This document shows positions 41,487 through 51,223 of a DNA stretch of 64,000 nucleotides, in pieces (position 1 is the stretch's first letter; every line of letters begins with the position of its first letter). The DNA comes from JAGREO01 sp020446285 (GTDB lineage: Bacteria > Pseudomonadota > Alphaproteobacteria > Geminicoccales > Geminicoccaceae). The notes below the pieces were generated by a model. That model made no database searches. It was not told where the DNA came from and saw nothing but the letters and a program-made list of their open reading frames with translations. Made by a program: the position numbers and the translations under genes. The DNA is taken from assembly GCA_041398005.1 (NCBI GenBank), contig JAWKVP010000001.1, positions 124,001 through 188,000 on the forward strand, written 5' to 3'.

Positions 41487-42626
41487 TCAGTCGGTCAGAT
41501 CGTCCCAGAGTTCGCGCACGCGCGAGAAGAAACCGTGCGATTCGGGATGCTGGTCGTCCTTGCCCTCGCCGCCGCGCTCGAATTCGCGCAACAGCTCGAT
41601 CTGCCGCTTGGTGAGGTTCACCGGCGTCTCGACCACGAGCTCGACGAACATGTCGCCACGCGCATGGCCATGCAGTTCGGTCATGCCCCGGCCGCGCAGG
41701 CGGATCTGCTTGCCGGACTGCGTGCCTTCGGGCACCTGGACCCGCACGCGCCGGTTCTCGATCGTCGGCACCTCGATATCGCCGCCGAGCGCCGCCCTGG
41801 TCATCGGAATCGGCACGCGGCAGTAGATGTTCGCGCCCTCGCGGCGGAAGAGCCGGTGCGGCGCCACGCTGACAAAGATATAGAGATCGCCCGGCTGACC
41901 GCCGCGCAGGCCCGCCTCGCCTTCGCCGGAAAGACGAATGCGGGTGCCATCCTCGACGCCTTGCGGAATGGTGACGGCAAGCGACTTCTCGCGATGCACG
42001 CGGCCGGCGCCGCTGCAATCGTCGCAGGGATCGGAAATGATGCGTCCGGCGCCCTGACAGGTCGGGCAGGTACGCTCGACCGTGAAGAATCCCTGCTGGC
42101 TACGAACCCGTCCGGCACCGCGGCAGGTCGAGCAGTTCGACGGTTCGGCGCCGCCACGGCTGCCGCTGCCGCCGCAGGAATCGCAGGTGACCGAGGTCGG
42201 AACCTTGATCTGCGCCTTCTTGCCGGCGAACGCCTCGTCGAGCGTGATGGTGAGATTGTAGCGAAGATCGGCGCCGCGATTGCCGCCGCGCCGGCGGGAG
42301 CCACCGCCACCGCCGCCGGCATTGACGAAATCGCCGAACAGGTCGTCGAACACATCGGCGAAGCTCGAGAAATCGAAGCCGCCACCACCCATGCCGCCCT
42401 GTTCGAACGCCTGATGGCCGTACTGGTCATAGGCGGCCCGTTTCTGCGGATCCTTGAGAACCTCGTAGGCCTCGTTGACCTCCTTGAATTTCGCCTCGGC
42501 CTCGGCATCGCCCGGATTGCGGTCGGGGTGATAGCGCATGGCCTGCTTGCGATAGGCGCGCTTGAGATCGCTGTCGGAGACGCCCTGCGCGACGCCGAGA
42601 GTTTCGTAATAGTCAGATTTCGCCAC
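41487..42626 (-). CDS. dnaJ: Chaperone protein DnaJ
   Basis: The 379-residue co-chaperone has the J domain with HPD (AMRYHPDRNPGD, about 34) and a Gly-rich linker. Four CxxCxGxG zinc modules follow (CDSCGGSG, CSTCRGAG, CPTCQGAG, CDDCSGAG), then the C-terminal client-binding domains. GTG 42626 is chosen as start with GGAGAGAG upstream; it gives the usual AKSDYYETLGV beginning. It lies 122 bases downstream of dnaK. Confidence 0.97.
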   Translation of the reverse strand: MAKSDYYETLGVAQGVSDSDLKRAYRKQAMRYHPDRNPGDAEAEAKFKEVNEAYEVLKDPQKRAAYDQYGHQAFEQGGMGGGGFDFSSFADVFDDLFGDFVNAGGGGGGSRRRGGNRGADLRYNLTITLDEAFAGKKAQIKVPTSVTCDSCGGSGSRGGAEPSNCSTCRGAGRVRSQQGFFTVERTCPTCQGAGRIISDPCDDCSGAGRVHREKSLAVTIPQGVEDGTRIRLSGEGEAGLRGGQPGDLYIFVSVAPHRLFRREGANIYCRVPIPMTRAALGGDIEVPTIENRRVRVQVPEGTQSGKQIRLRGRGMTELHGHARGDMFVELVVETPVNLTKRQIELLREFERGGEGKDDQHPESHGFFSRVRELWDDLTD

Positions 42627-42748
42627 GCAGCTCTCTCTCCTCAACCCGCGAGCGCCGGCATCCTCACGCCGGACCGGCCTTCACGCGAACATGGCCCGCA
42701 TGTCGGACGATCCGGTTTCTCCGGATGCCGGTTCTCATCCCCCGACGA

Positions 42749-44683
42749 TCAGGCCGAGCGCTTGCTGTTATTGTCGTCGTCGACTTCCTCGAACTCGGCA
42801 TCGACCACGCCGTCGCCATCCTTGCCGGCGCTGCCGCCCGACGAGCCATCACCGTCATCGCCGGCTTCAGCCGCCTTCTGCTGCTCGGCATACATCGCCT
42901 CGCCGAGCTTCATGGCCACCTGCGCGAGTTCCTGGCTGCGCGTGTTGATGGCATCCGGATCCTCGCCTTCCATCACCTCCCTGAGCGAGGCGAGCGCCGC
43001 CTCGATCGAGGTGCGGGTGTCGCTGTCGACCTTGTCGCCATGCTCGGAGAGACTCTTTTCCGTCGAATAGACGAGACCGTCCGCCTGGTTGCGGGCCTCG
43101 ACCAGCTCCCGGCGCTTCTTGTCCTCCTCGGCATGCTCGGCCGCTTCCTGCACCATCTTCTCGATCTCGTCATCGTTGAGACCGCCGGACGCCTGGATGC
43201 GGATCTGCTGCTCCTTGCCGGTCGCCTTGTCCTTCGCCGAAACGTTGACGATGCCGTTGGCGTCGATATCGAAGGTCACCTCGATCTGCGGCACGCCACG
43301 CGGCGCTGCCGGAATGCCGACGAGATCGAACTGGCCGAGCAGCTTGTTCTGCGCCGCCATCTCGCGCTCGCCCTGGAAGACCCGGATGGTCACCGCCGAC
43401 TGGCTGTCCTCGGCCGTCGAGAAGACCTGGCTCTTCTTGGTCGGGATCGTCGTGTTGCGGTCGATGATGCGGGTGAACACGCCGCCGAGCGTCTCGATGC
43501 CGAGCGAAAGCGGGGTGACGTCGAGCAGGAGAACGTCCTTGACCTCGCCGGAGAGCACGGCCGCCTGGATGGCGGCGCCAACGGCGACCACCTCGTCGGG
43601 ATTGACACCCTTGTGCGGTTCCTTGCCGAAGAACTGCTTCACCTTCTCCACGACCTTGGGCATGCGAGTCATGCCGCCGACGAGGATCACCTCGTGAATG
43701 TCACCGGCGGTGAGACCCGCATCCTTGAGCGCCCGCTTGCAGGGCTCGATCGTCCGCTCGATGAGATCATCGACCAGCATCTCGAGCTTGGCGCGGGTGA
43801 TCTTCATCGTCAGATGCTTGGGACCGCTCTGGTCGGCGGTGATGAACGGCAGGTTTACCTCGGTCTGCTGGGTCGAGGAGAGCTCGACCTTGGCCTTCTC
43901 CGCCGCCTCCTTGAGGCGCTGCAGGGCGAGACGGTCGCCACGGATGTCGATGCCGTTCTCCTTCTTGAACTCATCGGCCATGTAGTCGATGAGGCGAAGG
44001 TCGAAATCCTCGCCGCCGAGGAAGGTGTCGCCGTTGGTCGACTTCACCTCGAACACGCCATCGCCGATCTCGAGAACGGAAATGTCGAAGGTGCCACCGC
44101 CGAGGTCGAACACCGCGATCGTCTGGTTCTCGCCCTTGTCCATGCCATAGGCGAGCGCGGCCGCGGTCGGCTCGTTGATGATGCGCAGCACCTCGAGACC
44201 GGCGATCCTGCCGGCATCCTTGGTCGCCTGGCGCTGGCTGTCGTTGAAATAGGCCGGAACCGTGATGACCGCCTTGTCGACCGTCGTGCCGAGATGGCGC
44301 TCGGCGGTCTGCTTCATCTTCTTGAGCACTTCGGCGGAAATCTGCGACGGTGCCTTCTTCTCGCCGCGGGTCTCGACCCAGGCATCGCCATTGTCGGCCT
44401 TGACGATCTTGTAGGACACCATGTCCTTGTCCTTGGCGACCACCGGATCGTCATAGCGGCGGCCGATCAGCCGCTTGACCGCGAAGAGCGTGTTCTCGGG
44501 GTTCGTCACCGCCTGGCGCTTGGCCGGCATGCCGACGAGAACCTCGCCATCCTCGGTGAATGCGACCATCGAGGGCGTGGTGCGCATTCCTTCCTCGTTT
44601 TCGATGACCCGCGCATTCTTGCCGTCCATCACGGCAACGCAGGAATTGGTCGTGCCCAGGTCGACCCCGATGATCTTGCTCAT
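42749..44683 (-). CDS. dnaK: Chaperone protein DnaK (Hsp70)
   Basis: The 644-residue Hsp70 opens with MSKIIGVDLGTTNSCVAV, contains VPAYFNDSQRQATKDAG and the phosphate loop FDLGGGTFD, and ends in the acidic EFEEVDDD tail close to the family's EEVxDxK. It refolds proteins with DnaJ and GrpE (grpE is not in the window). A heat-shock-type promoter lies about 120-150 bases upstream of the start. Confidence 0.98.
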   Translation of the reverse strand: MSKIIGVDLGTTNSCVAVMDGKNARVIENEEGMRTTPSMVAFTEDGEVLVGMPAKRQAVTNPENTLFAVKRLIGRRYDDPVVAKDKDMVSYKIVKADNGDAWVETRGEKKAPSQISAEVLKKMKQTAERHLGTTVDKAVITVPAYFNDSQRQATKDAGRIAGLEVLRIINEPTAAALAYGMDKGENQTIAVFDLGGGTFDISVLEIGDGVFEVKSTNGDTFLGGEDFDLRLIDYMADEFKKENGIDIRGDRLALQRLKEAAEKAKVELSSTQQTEVNLPFITADQSGPKHLTMKITRAKLEMLVDDLIERTIEPCKRALKDAGLTAGDIHEVILVGGMTRMPKVVEKVKQFFGKEPHKGVNPDEVVAVGAAIQAAVLSGEVKDVLLLDVTPLSLGIETLGGVFTRIIDRNTTIPTKKSQVFSTAEDSQSAVTIRVFQGEREMAAQNKLLGQFDLVGIPAAPRGVPQIEVTFDIDANGIVNVSAKDKATGKEQQIRIQASGGLNDDEIEKMVQEAAEHAEEDKKRRELVEARNQADGLVYSTEKSLSEHGDKVDSDTRTSIEAALASLREVMEGEDPDAINTRSQELAQVAMKLGEAMYAEQQKAAEAGDDGDGSSGGSAGKDGDGVVDAEFEEVDDDNNSKRSA

Positions 44684-44801
44684 TCCTCAACCTCGCGTGA
44701 GACGCGAAAAACGTCTGTCGTGAAACTGCAGGGCATGCACCGCCTCTCGGTCGGGCGGCCGTCCTCTTGCGACTCCGCACGAAATCATGCCCGGTCTTCG
44801 G

Positions 44802-44833
44802 CTCATATAAGAATGGTGCCACACACCTGCAAC
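44802..44833 (-). promoter_or_regulatory. Sigma-32-type heat-shock promoter for dnaK
   Basis: On the minus strand the -10 box is CTTATATGAG (44802-44811), an exact match to the alphaproteobacterial RpoH consensus CYTATNTNNG. The -35 box is GTTG (44830-44833; consensus CTTG), with 18 bases between. No CIRCE element was found. The 376-base stretch 44684-45059 around it holds no convincing gene; its plus-strand half presumably contains the promoter of the ligase gene. Confidence 0.65.
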
Positions 44834-45059
44834 CGTGGCCGCACACGCCTTTTTCGATGAATGGACAAAGACGGCGACGAAGACGGGGGCGAAACCTCGT
44901 CTTAACGATTGGTCATACATAATGGCGGTGCGGGTGGCGGTTCGCTTGCGTGGCGACGCAGCCATCGGCCACAAGCTGGCGCTCCGGGCCGGCGCGGACG
45001 GCACCGGTGGCGTCCGGGCGGGCCCGTTCCCTTCACAATCGATCCATGGCGGCCGAACA

Positions 45060-46274
45060 ATGCGACTGATCACGGCGATCCTCTTCATCTTCGCCATCTT
45101 CCTCGTCGACGGTCATTCCATCCGCGTGGGCGAGGAAGAGCGCCGGATCTGGATGCCGATCGCCCTTGCGACCTTCACGCTCGTGCTGCTTGCGCGGGTG
45201 CCGCTGCTCCTGCGGATCCGCCAGTCCGTGCTCACCAACCCGGCATTCCTCCTGTATCTCGTCTATCTTGCCTGGCTCGGTGTCACCCAGTTCTGGTCGA
45301 TCGGCGCCGCCGAGGGGCGGAACCACATCCTCGCCCTCTGGATCGCCATGCTCGCGGCCCTCTCGCTCTCGGACGAACATCCGCACCGGACAGCACTCAT
45401 CTTTGCGGGAATCCTGCTCCTGGCGATCGTCGTCAGCTGGATCGGCGCGGGTCTCGGCATGAGCTGGGTGAAGGGTACGGAGGACACCTGGCGAATGAAG
45501 GGCGTCATGCGCCACCAGCAGACCATGGCGCTCGTCTGCATCGCCGGCCTGATCCTCCTCGCGGTCTGGCATCTCAACCGCAAGCGTGCCGGCGCGACAT
45601 CGCCCACGGGCTGGCTCTCCCTGCTCGCCCTTCTCGTGCTGGCGACGCTGCTCGCCACCAAGGGCCGGTCGCTCGCCGTCTTCTTCGTCGTCACCCTGTT
45701 CATCGTCGCCTTCTTCCATCTCGACGGAGCCGCCAAGATGTGGGCGATCGTCGCTGCTGTGGTGGTCGGAGGCGGCCTTTGGGTCGCTGTCGACATCATC
45801 CTGCCGCTGGTGAGCCGTGGCGGCGAGGAAACGCTCTCCGGCCGGCTGGTCGTCTGGGAGCTCACCCTTGCCGAGATCGAGAAGCGGCCGCTCGGGGGCT
45901 TCGGATTCGGCACATACGGCAAGTACTTCTTCAGCCTCTGGAACAACTGGGCTCCGGCTCACGCACACAATCTGTGGTTGCAAACGACATTCGAGACCGG
46001 CATCATCGGTGCCGTTCTCTACACCCTCTTCCTGATGGCGGTGATCCGCCAGGGGCTGCTCTACCAGAAGACGACGGGGGCGCTCTCCTACAGTCTGGCG
46101 CTTGCGATCTTCTGCATTCTCGGCGGCTGGACCAGCGTCTTTCTGGGCGAAAAGATCACGACTCTCTATGGCCTTCTCCTGATACTGATGTTCCAGGAGG
46201 AACGGCTTCGCCAGGCCCTTGCCGCCACACCGCAATCCCGACCGGTGCACGACGCGCAGGCCCAGCCCGCCTGA
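45060..46274 (+). CDS. O-antigen ligase/polymerase-like membrane protein (Wzy_C family)
   Basis: The 404-residue protein has about ten to twelve membrane helices and one large periplasmic loop. That loop carries RGGEETLSGRLVVWELTLAE and GGFGFGTYGKYF, and ends AHAHNLWLQTTFETG. The His of HAHN and the Arg of SGR are typical of WaaL/Wzy-C enzymes that join or polymerise lipid-linked glycans. Its substrate (O-antigen, exopolysaccharide or flagellin glycan) is not evident. ATG 45060 places the first helix at the N terminus; the frame is open for 75 codons upstream but that part is not membrane-like. It precedes flagellin on the same strand. Confidence 0.85.
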   Translation: MRLITAILFIFAIFLVDGHSIRVGEEERRIWMPIALATFTLVLLARVPLLLRIRQSVLTNPAFLLYLVYLAWLGVTQFWSIGAAEGRNHILALWIAMLAALSLSDEHPHRTALIFAGILLLAIVVSWIGAGLGMSWVKGTEDTWRMKGVMRHQQTMALVCIAGLILLAVWHLNRKRAGATSPTGWLSLLALLVLATLLATKGRSLAVFFVVTLFIVAFFHLDGAAKMWAIVAAVVVGGGLWVAVDIILPLVSRGGEETLSGRLVVWELTLAEIEKRPLGGFGFGTYGKYFFSLWNNWAPAHAHNLWLQTTFETGIIGAVLYTLFLMAVIRQGLLYQKTTGALSYSLALAIFCILGGWTSVFLGEKITTLYGLLLILMFQEERLRQALAATPQSRPVHDAQAQPA

Positions 46275-46440
46275 TCGGGCATCGCCGCCCTTGCCGCACG
46301 AAACCGTCCCGGTTTTCGAAGCAAACGAAATGTTAAGATATAGGCGCTAGAAAAGGCAGGTCGCGGGAGATCTTGCACCTTGTCGCGACGGGATTCGAAC
46401 CACGGGCCAGAAGGTTCGAGAGACAGCAGGAGCGACACGA

Positions 46441-47622
46441 ATGGCTTTGACGGCAAGTACCAATACCAGCGCCAGCACGGCGCTTCGCTATCTCGACCGC
46501 AACAACATGGCGGCCTCGAGCTCGCTTGCGAAACTGTCGAGCGGTTCGCGCATCGTGAAGGCCTCGGACGACGCCGCCTCGCTCGCCGTCGGCACCAAGG
46601 TCAAGGCCGATGTGACTGCACTGCAGCAGGCCAAGGTCAATGCCGGTCAGGCGTCGAGCATGCTCCAGGTCGCCGATGGCGGCCTCTCGCAGGTCTCCGA
46701 CATCCTGCTGCGCATGAAGGCGCTTTCCGTCCAGGCGCAGTCGGGCTCGGTCTCCGACAATGAGCGGATCTTCCTCGACAAGGAATTCTCCGCCCTCTCC
46801 GCACAGATCGACGACATCGCCAACCAGACCAAGTTCAACGGCCAGACGCTGCTCAACGGCGATACCGGTGTCACCGTCACCGCCGATGCCGATGTTGCCG
46901 GCGTCCATATCAGCGGCACCGCCGATGTCGTCACCGGAACCGGGCAGGCCAGCATCACCATGGCCACGACCGCGACCGGCGGCGGCGATCAGCAGATGAC
47001 CTTCACCTATACCGATCAGGCCGGCGATACCTTCACGGCAGCGGTCACGGCCGCCGCCGACGATGCCGCGGCATACAGCGGAGCCGTCGTGTTCGAGGGC
47101 ACCGGTGTGAGCCTCGCGCTCGACGATTTCGATTCGACCGCAGCGATCACGGGCACGGCCGGCAATCTCTCGATCACCAGCAATGAAGTGTCCTTCCAGG
47201 TGGGCGTCTCCTCGGCGGACACGATCGAGGTCGGCCTCGACGACATCCGCACCGCCCAGCTCGGCAATGTCAGCACCGGCACGCTCGCCGATGCGGACGG
47301 CGCCGGGTTGGAAACCGGCCGCGCCAACATCCGCACCAAGGAAGGGGCGATCGCCGCCGGCGATATCCTCGACAACGCCATCGCCCAGATCAACGAGGAC
47401 CGCTCCAATGTCGGTGCCATGATCTCGCGTTTCGAGTTCGCCTCCGCCAATCTCGCCACCTCGATCGAGAATCTCGATTCGGCCCGATCCACACTGATGG
47501 ATGTCGACATGGCCTCGGAGATGAGCAACTTCTCCTCCAAACAGGTCATGATGCAGGCCTCCGTCGCCATGCTCGCACAGGCCAACCAGATGCCGCAGCA
47601 GCTGCTCAAGCTCCTGGGCTGA
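46441..47622 (+). CDS. Flagellin
   Basis: The 393-residue protein has the conserved D0/D1 N terminus (RNNMAASSSLAKLSSGSRIV; ASDDAASLAVGTKVKADV) and C terminus (SNFSSKQVMMQASVAMLAQ, then QMPQQLLKLLG). Between them is a variable, Thr/Ala/Asp-rich surface domain (about 145-285) without Cys. It builds the flagellar filament after secretion through the flagellar export machinery. AGGAG lies eight bases before ATG. It stands alone: no FlaF, FlbT, hook or chaperone gene is nearby. A strong terminator follows. Confidence 0.95.
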   Translation: MALTASTNTSASTALRYLDRNNMAASSSLAKLSSGSRIVKASDDAASLAVGTKVKADVTALQQAKVNAGQASSMLQVADGGLSQVSDILLRMKALSVQAQSGSVSDNERIFLDKEFSALSAQIDDIANQTKFNGQTLLNGDTGVTVTADADVAGVHISGTADVVTGTGQASITMATTATGGGDQQMTFTYTDQAGDTFTAAVTAAADDAAAYSGAVVFEGTGVSLALDDFDSTAAITGTAGNLSITSNEVSFQVGVSSADTIEVGLDDIRTAQLGNVSTGTLADADGAGLETGRANIRTKEGAIAAGDILDNAIAQINEDRSNVGAMISRFEFASANLATSIENLDSARSTLMDVDMASEMSNFSSKQVMMQASVAMLAQANQMPQQLLKLLG

Positions 47623-47695
47623 TTTCCGCCTTCCGCCACCGGGGACACCTGCACCCCCGACCGGAAACGCAAAGCGCCCTCGCGCTCGACGACAC

Positions 47696-47733
47696 GAAAG
47701 AAGCGGCCGCCGGCCCGGGCGGTCGCTTCTTTC
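47696..47733 (+). terminator. Intrinsic terminator of the flagellin gene
   Basis: The 16-bp arms (GAAAGAAGCGGCCGCC and GGCGGTCGCTTCTTTC, one G-T pair) flank a six-base loop and end in a CTTCTTTC pyrimidine stretch, 74 bases after the stop. The remaining part of the 334-base gap 47623-47956 contains the opposing terminator and an AT-richer stretch with no gene. Confidence 0.85.
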
Positions 47734-47752
47734 ATTCGAAGGCTCTGTCGCC

Positions 47753-47785
47753 GGAAAAAAAAGAGCGGGGGAAATGATTTCCCCC
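47753..47785 (-). terminator. Intrinsic terminator of the minus-strand transport/dehydrogenase operon
   Basis: The stem GGGGGAAAT/ATTTCCCCC (47767-47785) is followed on the minus strand by gctcttttttttcc. It lies about 170 bases beyond the SDR stop and faces the flagellin terminator. Confidence 0.8.
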
Positions 47786-47956
47786 GGGCCCCCTCAGGGG
47801 TTGGCGATAGCACTCCGGTCCAGCGAGCGCGACGGTGCCTTGTTTTCAGGATTCTTCTTGATTTATCTAAGAACAAATGCCTATATGCACCATGCAATCT
47901 CCCTTGTGCGTTTCGTGACGGTGATGTCGGTGCATCTTTCGGGTGGGGGTGTGCCG

Positions 47957-48658
47957 CTACAGTGACGAGCCGGCACACATGACGAGACGCTGGCCGGTCA
48001 TGCTTGCGCCGCCGTCGCCCAGGAGGAAGGCTGCAAGGGCCGCGACTTCGGCCGGCTGCACGAAACGGCCCATCGGCGGCAGGCGGGGTGGCAGGCCCTG
48101 CCGGCCGGGATCCAGCAGCATCGGCGTTTCGGTGGCCGCCGGAGCGATGACATTGACCGTCATGCCGCGCGGGGCGAGTTCGGCCGCGAAGGACCGGGCG
48201 AGCCCCTCGAGCGCCGCCTTGGACGCGGCATAATAGGCCTTGCCGGCCGCTCCGGTGGCGACCCGGCTGCCGATCAGGACGATCCGGCCGCCATCCGGCA
48301 TCCTCGGCGCGAAGGTCTGGACGAGCCGGGCGGCGGCCTCGACATGCAGCCGCCACATCGCTCCGCCATCGCCATGATCGAGGTCATCGAGCGTTCCCAC
48401 CTTGAGGATTCCGGCTGCGTGAACGAGGGCATCCGGCCTCCCGGCCTGCTCCGCCACCGCCTCGAGGGTCTCGCCATCGTCCGCAGCGATTGCACCCAGA
48501 TCCAGGGGAATGTGGCGAAAGCCGGAGGCGGTGATCGCCGGGGAGCGGCGACTGATCCCGGTCACGCGCCAGCCGTCGGCCAGAAGCCGTTCGGCAATCG
48601 CAAGCCCGATCCCCGAGCTGCAGCCGGTGACCAGCGCCAGACCGTCAGGAGACCGCAT
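47957..48658 (-). CDS. Short-chain dehydrogenase/reductase (end of transport operon)
   Basis: The 233-residue enzyme has the cofactor motif LVTGCSSGIGLAIAE, Ser in LIGSRVAT and the catalytic YYAASK (about 142). Arg in GISRRSP after beta-2 suggests preference for NADP. It overlaps the hydroxyacid dehydrogenase gene by 14 bases and is the last gene of a six-gene minus-strand operon with an ABC importer, so it should act on the imported compound. The substrate is unknown. Confidence 0.88.
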   Translation of the reverse strand: MRSPDGLALVTGCSSGIGLAIAERLLADGWRVTGISRRSPAITASGFRHIPLDLGAIAADDGETLEAVAEQAGRPDALVHAAGILKVGTLDDLDHGDGGAMWRLHVEAAARLVQTFAPRMPDGGRIVLIGSRVATGAAGKAYYAASKAALEGLARSFAAELAPRGMTVNVIAPAATETPMLLDPGRQGLPPRLPPMGRFVQPAEVAALAAFLLGDGGASMTGQRLVMCAGSSL

Positions 48659-49595
48659 GGACCGGCGTCAGCAGCGGGCGGCCCGCGAAGAAGGCGGCCA
48701 GATTGTCCACCACCAGCTGGGCCATGGCGTCGCGCGTCTCCACGGTGCCGCTCGCATGGTGCGGATAGAGGGTGACATTGGGCAGGGTCGTGAGTGCCGG
48801 GTCCGGATCGGGTTCGCCGCGATAGACGTCGAGCCCGGCGCTGCCGAGCCTGCCGCAGCGCAGGGCGTCGATCATCGCCGCCTCGTCCACCACCGAGCCG
48901 CGCGCGATATTGACGAGCGTGCCCTCCGGCCCGAGCGCGTCGATCACCGCACGGTCGATCATGCCCTCGGTCCGGTGGCCGCCCGGCACGATCACCACGA
49001 GAATGTCGGCCCAGCCGGCGAGCGACAGGGCGTCGTCGAAGCGGCGATAGGCAACCGGTCGCGGATTGCGCGCGACATAGCCGATTTCGAGGCCCAGCGG
49101 TTCGAAACGCCGGGCGATGGCCATGCCGATCCGGCCGAGGCCGACGATCCCGGCGCGCCTGCCGCGCATCGACGACAGCAGCGGATACATGCCCTTGCGC
49201 CCCCAGTCGCCCGAACGGACATAGTCATGCGCGGCGACGAGCTGCCGGCGTGCGGCAAGGGTCAGCATGAGCGCCGTGTCGGCGACATCGTCGAGCAGGG
49301 CGTCGGAACTGTTGGTCAGGTGGATGCCACGGGCCTTCAGCGCATCCACATCGATCGATTCGAAGCCGGCGGAGGAACAGGCGACGATCTTCACGTTCGG
49401 CAGGTGCTTCAGATGATCGGCGGTCAACGCCGCATGGCCGTTGATCACGATCGCCTCGCAGGCGGGACCGGCCTCGCGGAGCAGCGCCTCCCCGTCGCTC
49501 GCCTCGTCATGGCGATGCAGCCTGTATGCCGCCTCGAGCTGCGCCATCGCCGCCGGCCGCAGCGGATACATGACGAGGACATCGGGCCGTTTCAA
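48645..49595 (-). CDS. D-isomer-specific 2-hydroxyacid dehydrogenase
   Basis: The 316-residue protein has the NAD motif IVGLGRIGMAIARRF (about 150). The substrate Arg is in NIARGSVVDE (about 230), and the acid/base pair is completed by Glu in YRGEPDPDP and His in YPHHASGT (about 283). It interconverts 2-oxoacids and D-2-hydroxyacids (glyoxylate/hydroxypyruvate reductase-like). Its gene overlaps the ATPase gene by four bases, so it belongs to the importer operon. Confidence 0.92.
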   Translation of the reverse strand: MKRPDVLVMYPLRPAAMAQLEAAYRLHRHDEASDGEALLREAGPACEAIVINGHAALTADHLKHLPNVKIVACSSAGFESIDVDALKARGIHLTNSSDALLDDVADTALMLTLAARRQLVAAHDYVRSGDWGRKGMYPLLSSMRGRRAGIVGLGRIGMAIARRFEPLGLEIGYVARNPRPVAYRRFDDALSLAGWADILVVIVPGGHRTEGMIDRAVIDALGPEGTLVNIARGSVVDEAAMIDALRCGRLGSAGLDVYRGEPDPDPALTTLPNVTLYPHHASGTVETRDAMAQLVVDNLAAFFAGRPLLTPVHAVS

Positions 49596-51223
49596 GGCGT
49601 TGCCTCATGCAGCTGATGCCGTGCGCGGCGGCGTTCGGCCTGCACATCGGGATCGGCACTGAGCGAGGCTTCCATGAGATTGCGGGTATAGTCCATCCGC
49701 GGCGAACCGAAGATGTCCGCCACCGGCCCCTGCTCGACGATCCGCCCGCCCTGCATCACCACGACCCGATGGGCGAAATCGCGCACCAGCGGCAGATCGT
49801 GGGCGATGAACAGGTAGCTGAGCCCCATGTCCCGCTGCAGGCCGGTCAAAAGGTCGATCACCTGCGCCTGCACCGACACGTCGAGGGCCGATACCGCCTC
49901 GTCGCAGATGATCAGTTTCGGTTCCAGCGCCAGGGCGCGGGCGATGGCGATGCGCTGCCGCTGGCCGCCGGAGAACTGGTGCGGGTAGCGGTGCATGTGC
50001 CCGGCCTCCAGCCCCACCTGCTCCAGCAGCTCCTGCACCCGGCCGCGCCATTTCGCCTTCGCCAGAATGTCCGGATGGATGACAAACCCCTCGCTGACGA
50101 TGTCGTAAACCGACATGCGCGGGTTGAGCGACTGGGTCGGATCCTGAAACACCATCTGGATTTCCCGGCGCAGCTCGAAGAGCTCGGCGGCGCGCATGGC
50201 CACCAGGTCGCGGCCATTGTAGAGCGCCTCGCCCGAGGTCGCCTCCTCCAGCCGCAGGAGCACCTTCGCCAGTGTCGACTTGCCGGATCCGCTCTCGCCG
50301 ACGATGGCCACGGTCTCGCCGGGCAATACGGTCAGGCTCGCATCCTCGAGCGCCACGAATTCACCGAAATGCTTGCAAAGGCGGTTGATTTCCAGAATGG
50401 GGCGGATGCCGGTATCGAGCGGCTGCGCCATGTCGCCACCGCCCGGCACCGCGCCGATCAGCTTTCTGGTATAGGGATGCGCCGGTGCCCTGTAGACTTC
50501 GGCGGCACTGCCGGTCTCGACGATCTGTCCGGAATTCATCACCACGACGCGATCGGCGGTCTCCGCGACCACGCCGAGATCGTGGGTGATGAGCAGGAGG
50601 CCCATGCCGGTCTCTGCCTGCAGCTCCTCCAGAAGCTCGAGGATCTGCGCCTGCACGGTGACATCCAGCGCGGTGGTGGGCTCGTCGGCGATCAGGATGT
50701 CGGGCTTGAGCGCCAGCGCCATGGCGATCATGATCCGCTGCCGCTGGCCGCCCGAGAACTGGTGCGGATAGGCGTCGATCTTCTTCCTGAATTCGGGAAT
50801 GCCGACCCGTTCGAGAAGTTCCAGACACCGCGCCCGCGCCGCGGCCCTCGTGGTGCCGTGCGCGGTCATGATCTCCTCGATCTGGAAGCCCACGGTGTAG
50901 ACCGGGTTGAGGTGGCTGAGCGGATCCTGGAAGATCATGGCGATGCGCCTGCCGTTCAGCTCGCGCCGCGCCTCGTCGTTCATCGACAGCACGTCCCTGC
51001 CGTCGAAGATGATCTCGCCGGAAACGATCTCGCCCGGCGGGCAGTCGATCAGGTTCATGATGGCGCTCGCCGACACCGACTTGCCCGATCCGCTTTCGCC
51101 GAGAATGGCGAGGCACTCGCCCCGGTCGAGATGCCAGCTGACATCGCGGACCGCATGCACCGTGCCCTGTGCCGTATGAAAATCGACCGAAAGGCCGCGG
51201 ACTTCGAGGAGATGATCAGTCAT
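49592..51223 (-). CDS. ABC importer ATPase with two fused nucleotide-binding domains (DppD-DppF type)
   Basis: The 543-residue protein contains two complete ATPases. The first has GESGSGKSVSA (about 40), SGGQRQRIMIAMALAL and ILIADEPTTALD; the second has GESGSGKSTLAK (about 313), SGGQRQRIAIARALAL and LIICDEAVSALD. Both have Q-loops and switch His (THDLG, AHDLP). Such fusions power dipeptide/opine/oligosaccharide importers. It overlaps the permease gene by eight bases and the hydroxyacid dehydrogenase gene by four. Confidence 0.95.
   Translation of the reverse strand: MTDHLLEVRGLSVDFHTAQGTVHAVRDVSWHLDRGECLAILGESGSGKSVSASAIMNLIDCPPGEIVSGEIIFDGRDVLSMNDEARRELNGRRIAMIFQDPLSHLNPVYTVGFQIEEIMTAHGTTRAAARARCLELLERVGIPEFRKKIDAYPHQFSGGQRQRIMIAMALALKPDILIADEPTTALDVTVQAQILELLEELQAETGMGLLLITHDLGVVAETADRVVVMNSGQIVETGSAAEVYRAPAHPYTRKLIGAVPGGGDMAQPLDTGIRPILEINRLCKHFGEFVALEDASLTVLPGETVAIVGESGSGKSTLAKVLLRLEEATSGEALYNGRDLVAMRAAELFELRREIQMVFQDPTQSLNPRMSVYDIVSEGFVIHPDILAKAKWRGRVQELLEQVGLEAGHMHRYPHQFSGGQRQRIAIARALALEPKLIICDEAVSALDVSVQAQVIDLLTGLQRDMGLSYLFIAHDLPLVRDFAHRVVVMQGGRIVEQGPVADIFGSPRMDYTRNLMEASLSADPDVQAERRRARHQLHEATP

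Noticed and set aside
42725..44860. Plus-strand open frame of 711 codons opposite dnaK
   Set aside because: dnaK on the minus strand is beyond doubt; the opposite frame is a known type of artefact at dnaK.
44684..44860. CIRCE/HrcA operator before dnaK
   Set aside because: No TTAGCACTC-N9-GAGTGCTAA element or close variant is visible.
46380..46425. ggattcgaacc, like the T-arm of a tRNA on the minus strand
   Set aside because: The flanking bases do not form a T-stem or acceptor stem, and no anticodon arm is found; it is upstream of flagellin by chance.
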